From Agrobacterium vitis (GTDB taxonomy: Bacteria; Pseudomonadota; Alphaproteobacteria; Rhizobiales; Rhizobiaceae): 64,000 nucleotides of DNA. How positions within the stretch are numbered: position 1 is the first letter of the stretch; every line of letters begins with the position of its first letter. Below, piece after piece: positions 60,790 to 64,000 of this stretch. The notes beneath the pieces are model-generated. The model was given only the letters and a program-made list of their open reading frames with translations, was not told where the DNA came from and did no database searches. The position numbers and the translations under genes were made by a program. Location: contig NZ_CP118259.1 of the NCBI RefSeq assembly GCF_013337045.2, forward strand, positions 2,232,001 to 2,296,000, in the 5' to 3' direction.

Positions 60790-62979
60790 ATGGCAACCAT
60801 TATTCGCGATGACAATAGCGATGTCTACCAGACCCGGGGCGGGATTACGGTAACGCGCCAGCGTCGTGCCACACCCTATGCCGATGCAGTCTCCAGCTAT
60901 GTCGAAAAGCTGGATGAGCGGCGCGGCGCGGTGTTTTCCTCCAACTATGAATATCCGGGCCGCTATACCCGCTGGGATACGGCCATTGTCGATCCGCCGC
61001 TGGGTATATCCAGCTTTGGCCGCGCCGTGTGGATCGAGGCTTATAATGGCCGGGGCGAAGTGCTGCTGTCGCTGATCGCCGAAAAGCTGAAGACCGTGCC
61101 GGAACTGGTGCTGGGCGCGCTGACCGCACAGCGGCTGGACTTGACAGTGAAGACCCCCGACCGGGTATTTACCGAGGAGGAGCGCTCCAAAGCGCCGACG
61201 GTGTTTACTGTGCTGCGCGCCATTACCGATCTGTTCTATTCGTCTGCCGATAGCAGCATCGGCCTGTTCGGGGCTTTCGGCTATGATCTTGCCTTTCAGT
61301 TCGACGCCATCGATCTGAAACTGAAGCGGCCGGACGATCAGCGCGACATGGTTCTGTTCCTGCCCGATGAAATTCTGGTGGTTGACCACTATTCCGCCAA
61401 GGCCTGGATCGACCGCTATGATTTCGAAAAGGACGGCGTGACCACGGCGGGCAAGGCCGAGACCATTGCGCCGGAGCCTTTCCGCCATACCGATACCATT
61501 CCGCCACGTGGCGATCACCGGCCCGGCGAGTTTGCTGAACTGGTGGTGAAGGCCAAGGAAAGCTTCCGCAAGGGTGACCTGTTCGAAGTGGTTCCCGGCC
61601 AGAAATTCATGGAGCGTTGCGACAGCAAGCCCTCGGATATTTCCAAGCGGTTGAAAGAGATCAACCCGTCGCCCTATTCCTTCTTCATCAATCTCGGCAA
61701 TCAGGAATATCTGGTCGGCGCTTCGCCGGAAATGTTTGTGCGGGTTAACGGACGGCGCATTGAGACCTGCCCGATTTCTGGCACGATCAAACGCGGCGAC
61801 GATCCGATTGCCGATAGCGAGCAGATCCTCAAGCTGTTGAATTCCAAGAAGGACGAATCCGAACTGACCATGTGTTCGGATGTCGACCGCAACGACAAAA
61901 GCCGGGTCTGCGAGCCAGGCTCCGTCAAGGTGATCGGCCGCCGCCAGATCGAAATGTATTCTCGGTTGATCCACACGGTGGACCATATTGAGGGCCGGTT
62001 GCGCGACGATATGGATGCTTTCGACGGCTTCCTCTCCCATGCCTGGGCGGTGACCGTCACCGGCGCACCAAAACTCTGGGCGATGCGTTTTGTCGAAGCC
62101 CATGAGAAGAGCGCACGCGCCTGGTATGGCGGCGCGGTCGGCATGGTCGGCTTCAATGGCGACATGAATACCGGGCTGACGCTGCGCACCGTGCGCATCA
62201 AGGATGGCATTGCCGAAGTGCGGGCCGGTGCGACGCTGCTGAATGACAGCGATCCGCATGAGGAAGAGGCTGAAACAGAATTGAAGGCATCGGCGATGAT
62301 TGCTGCAATCCGTGACGCCAAGACCGGCCATAACGCCAAGGCCCAGCGCGGCGTGGCGGCTGTCGGGCACGGCGTGAAAATCCTGTTGGTCGATCATGAG
62401 GACTCATTCGTCCACACGCTGGCCAATTACTTCCGCCAGACTGGCGCCACCGTCAGCACGGTGCGTAGCCCGGTGCCGGAAGAGGTGTTTGACCGCCTGA
62501 ACCCCGATCTCGTCGTTTTGTCGCCTGGACCGGGTTCTCCATCGGATTTCGATTGCACGGCGACGATCAAGAAAGCGCGTGACCGCAACCTGCCGATCTT
62601 CGGCGTCTGCCTTGGTCTCCAGGCGCTGACGGAGGCCTATGGCGGCGTGCTGCGGCAGCTGGATGTGCCGATGCATGGCAAGCCATCGCGCATCCGCGTG
62701 CTGGAGCCCGGCATCGTGTTTTCCGGGCTGAACAAGGAAGTCACTGTCGGGCGCTACCACTCGATCCATGCCGATCCGGCCAGCTTGCCGAAGGATTTCA
62801 TCATCACCGCCGAAAGCGAGGATGGGACGATCATGGGTATCGAGCACGCCAAGGAGCCGGTTGCCGCCGTGCAGTTCCACCCGGAATCAATCATGACACT
62901 CGGCAACGATGCCGGGATGCGGATGATCGAGAATGTGGTGGAAAAGCTGGCCAAGCGGGCGAAGGTGAAGGCGGCGTGA
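60790..62979 (+). CDS. trpE(G): Anthranilate synthase, fused TrpE and TrpG subunits
   Basis: 729 aa. Residues ~1-520 form the chorismate-binding TrpE part ([74 protein letters not shown]). Residues ~530-729 form the glutamine amidotransferase TrpG part with the catalytic Cys in [16 protein letters not shown] and His in [12 protein letters not shown]. The fusion is characteristic of Rhizobiales. It makes anthranilate from chorismate and glutamine. Control is by the trpL attenuator upstream and probably by tryptophan feedback. The stop overlaps the next frame by 4 nt. Confidence 0.97.
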   Translation: MATIIRDDNSDVYQTRGGITVTRQRRATPYADAVSSYVEKLDERRGAVFSSNYEYPGRYTRWDTAIVDPPLGISSFGRAVWIEAYNGRGEVLLSLIAEKLKTVPELVLGALTAQRLDLTVKTPDRVFTEEERSKAPTVFTVLRAITDLFYSSADSSIGLFGAFGYDLAFQFDAIDLKLKRPDDQRDMVLFLPDEILVVDHYSAKAWIDRYDFEKDGVTTAGKAETIAPEPFRHTDTIPPRGDHRPGEFAELVVKAKESFRKGDLFEVVPGQKFMERCDSKPSDISKRLKEINPSPYSFFINLGNQEYLVGASPEMFVRVNGRRIETCPISGTIKRGDDPIADSEQILKLLNSKKDESELTMCSDVDRNDKSRVCEPGSVKVIGRRQIEMYSRLIHTVDHIEGRLRDDMDAFDGFLSHAWAVTVTGAPKLWAMRFVEAHEKSARAWYGGAVGMVGFNGDMNTGLTLRTVRIKDGIAEVRAGATLLNDSDPHEEEAETELKASAMIAAIRDAKTGHNAKAQRGVAAVGHGVKILLVDHEDSFVHTLANYFRQTGATVSTVRSPVPEEVFDRLNPDLVVLSPGPGSPSDFDCTATIKKARDRNLPIFGVCLGLQALTEAYGGVLRQLDVPMHGKPSRIRVLEPGIVFSGLNKEVTVGRYHSIHADPASLPKDFIITAESEDGTIMGIEHAKEPVAAVQFHPESIMTLGNDAGMRMIENVVEKLAKRAKVKAA

Positions 62980-63130
62980 GTGGTATCATCATTCAGCCGA
63001 TAGAGGCGAGCAATGTCGAGAGCTTTCATCAGGCTCTCGACTCGGTCGCACGCGAGCGCCGCTATCTGAGCATGCTGGAAGCGCCGCCATTGGACCGTCT
63101 GCGAGATTTCGTCACTGGCCTTAAGCAAAG
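62976..63130 (+). pseudogene. Remnant of a GNAT acetyltransferase
   Basis: The GTG at 62976 overlaps the trpE(G) stop. The first ~50 codons (IIQPIEASNVESFHQALDSV, then ARERRYLSMLEAPPLDRLRD) match the N-terminus of a common GNAT family, but the acetyl-CoA loop and the rest are missing; after residue ~52 the sequence no longer resembles that family. The frame stays open and runs into the secreted-protein gene at 63210. This looks like a deletion or insertion that removed the enzyme's core. Confidence 0.6.
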
Positions 63131-63209
63131 CGACGGTTCGTCGATGTCATCCATATGGCGATCCTACGAGGTTGATGCCTTTTTATCAGAGGCGAGCTCT
63201 GGAGATCTT

Positions 63210-63581
63210 ATGAAGCTGGCTTGGGTCGCTGTTATTGCAGTAGTTCATTTGCAGGGCATGACTTTGCCGGTCTCTGCCGACGATCTCTATAGCGCGTCGC
63301 CGGACGTGATCTGCAAACGGGAAATGATTTACCTAGACGTCTGGAAGGCACAGTCCGTCATCGTCAATGTGGATTATGACCAAGCCGGGCAAGGGCGCCT
63401 GCATGTTAATAATCGATCTTGGCTGAAAATTACCTCAGATCAGCAGCGGGCAATTGCAATTGCTGCTTTTTGCCCGGTCGCGGTTCGTTTCGGCAAAGGA
63501 GAACTGATTGTGTCGAGTAATGACGAGACAGTCTGGGGCTCGGTCGTCAATGGGGTCTGGCATAGCCGTCTGGCGCCCTGA
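63210..63581 (+). CDS. Small secreted protein of unknown function
   Basis: 123 aa from the ATG at 63210, which follows TGGAG. Residues 1-~23 are a signal peptide (MKLAWVAVIAVVHLQGMTLP, cut near VSA-DD). The mature domain is ~100 aa, with ICKREMIYLDVWKAQSVIVN and VVNGVWHSRLAP near the end. No family recognised. The reading frame is continuous with the GNAT remnant at 62976, so an annotation may show one 201-aa protein; the signal peptide in mid-frame argues for the shorter gene. Confidence 0.6.
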   Translation: MKLAWVAVIAVVHLQGMTLPVSADDLYSASPDVICKREMIYLDVWKAQSVIVNVDYDQAGQGRLHVNNRSWLKITSDQQRAIAIAAFCPVAVRFGKGELIVSSNDETVWGSVVNGVWHSRLAP

Positions 63582-63701
63582 CGATAGGTTATAAGGTGAC
63601 TATTTTATTTAGAGATTGCTACTATTTGTTAACGCCGCTTTGGATTATCCATCCTTCGGGTTTGACAGATTAGCAGATATCAAGGATATGAGACCCATCA
63701 T

Positions 63702-63738
63702 AAACCGTCCAGCCTTTGCAGGCTTGGGCGGTTTTGCC
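63702..63738 (+). terminator. Rho-independent terminator behind the small secreted protein gene
   Basis: The stem AAACCGTCCAGCCT / AGGCTTGGGCGGTTT (one unpaired base and a few mismatches) around a TTGC loop ends in TTTTG. It lies ~120 bp after the 63581 stop and ~55 bp before the CDF gene. Confidence 0.75.
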
Positions 63739-63790
63739 GTCTTAAGGGCATGAATTTTGCAACTGGTTCGCAAATGCAGGAGTGGGCGTG

Positions 63791-64000
63791 ATGTCCGAGC
63801 ATAATCCTATCGTCAAGCGTCTGGCCTTCTGGGGCATTCCGCTATCTTTCGGCGTGCTGGGCCTGAAGCTCCTGGCCTGGTGGGTCACGGGGTCGGTGGC
63901 GCTGCTGTCGGATGGGTTGGAATCCACCGTCAATGTGGTGGCGGCTTTCATCGCCTATTTCGTGATCGGCTATGCCCAAAAGCCTGCCGACCATGACCAC
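63791..64000 (+). CDS. Cation diffusion facilitator metal transporter (3' end outside window)
   Basis: The first 70 codons are present: MSEHNPIVKRLAFWGIP, then two membrane helices. The segment GSVALLSDGLESTVNVVAAF matches the conserved CDF motif in helix 2 with its metal-binding Asp. This family exports divalent metals such as Zn, Fe, Mn, Co or Cd in exchange for protons. The rest of the protein, including the C-terminal cytoplasmic domain, lies beyond the edge, so the substrate cannot be narrowed. Confidence 0.88.
   Translation, partial: MSEHNPIVKRLAFWGIPLSFGVLGLKLLAWWVTGSVALLSDGLESTVNVVAAFIAYFVIGYAQKPADHDH

Noticed and set aside
60769..62397. 542-codon open frame antisense to trpE(G)
   Set aside because: High GC at third positions leaves the opposite strand open; the product has no family features, and trpE(G) is certain.

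Overview
The window looks like chromosomal DNA of an alphaproteobacterium of the Rhizobiaceae (Agrobacterium/Allorhizobium/Rhizobium group). Pointers are the fused trpE(G) anthranilate synthase behind a trpL leader, the petABC (fbc) operon, a ClpS with the features of the alphaproteobacterial second copy, the rplY-pth-ychF neighbourhood, a rhizobial-type flagellin, and the DUF1285-NUDIX-cca operon divergent from a moxR-DUF58-DUF4159 cluster. The genus is inferred from gene content; no rRNA or tRNA gene was seen.

Layout. 1-1852: aldehyde dehydrogenase (cut by the window edge) with an AcoR-like regulator and a perfect palindrome between them. 2219-9892: translation and housekeeping genes (rplY, pth, clpS, ychF), interrupted by a GGDEF-EAL protein plus solute-binding protein and by a small AT-rich membrane protein gene. 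9977-15951: secreted unknown protein, two MaoC-like proteins, glutathione peroxidase, AraC regulator with LysE exporter, nucleotidyltransferase-HEPN fusion, apt. 16163-18918: cytochrome bc1 operon. 19619-26587: phosphatase/nuclease-like protein, alpha/beta hydrolase, two paralogous ABC exporters flanking an AAC(6')-like acetyltransferase. 27054-32715: trmL, a hydrolase-like protein with a disordered tail, a lone flagellin, hemF and small proteins. 32722-42363: cca/NUDIX/DUF1285 and the divergent MoxR cluster. 42363-48694: tandem GNAT pair, MBL hydrolase, other enzymes and a ClpP-like protease. 48868-54477: BenE transporter, leuA with a leucine-rich leader, YefM-YoeB toxin-antitoxin, Lrp regulator and saccharopine dehydrogenase-like enzyme. 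55238-59646: orphan T6SS mini-island (VgrG, two unknown proteins, PAAR). 59799-64000: Stf0-type sulfotransferase, trpL-trpE(G), a decayed GNAT, a small secreted protein and the start of a CDF metal transporter.

The most informative non-coding finding is that leuA and trpE(G) are both preceded by leader peptides rich in the amino acid the pathway makes, and both leaders have the same promoter geometry (-35, 17-nt spacer, -10, then 7 nt to the leader ATG). This predicts leaderless leader peptides controlling attenuation. The best candidate for an undescribed system is the VgrG/PAAR island, which carries a 347-aa putative effector and a 206-aa putative immunity or accessory protein, neither of a family I recognise, in visibly AT-richer DNA.
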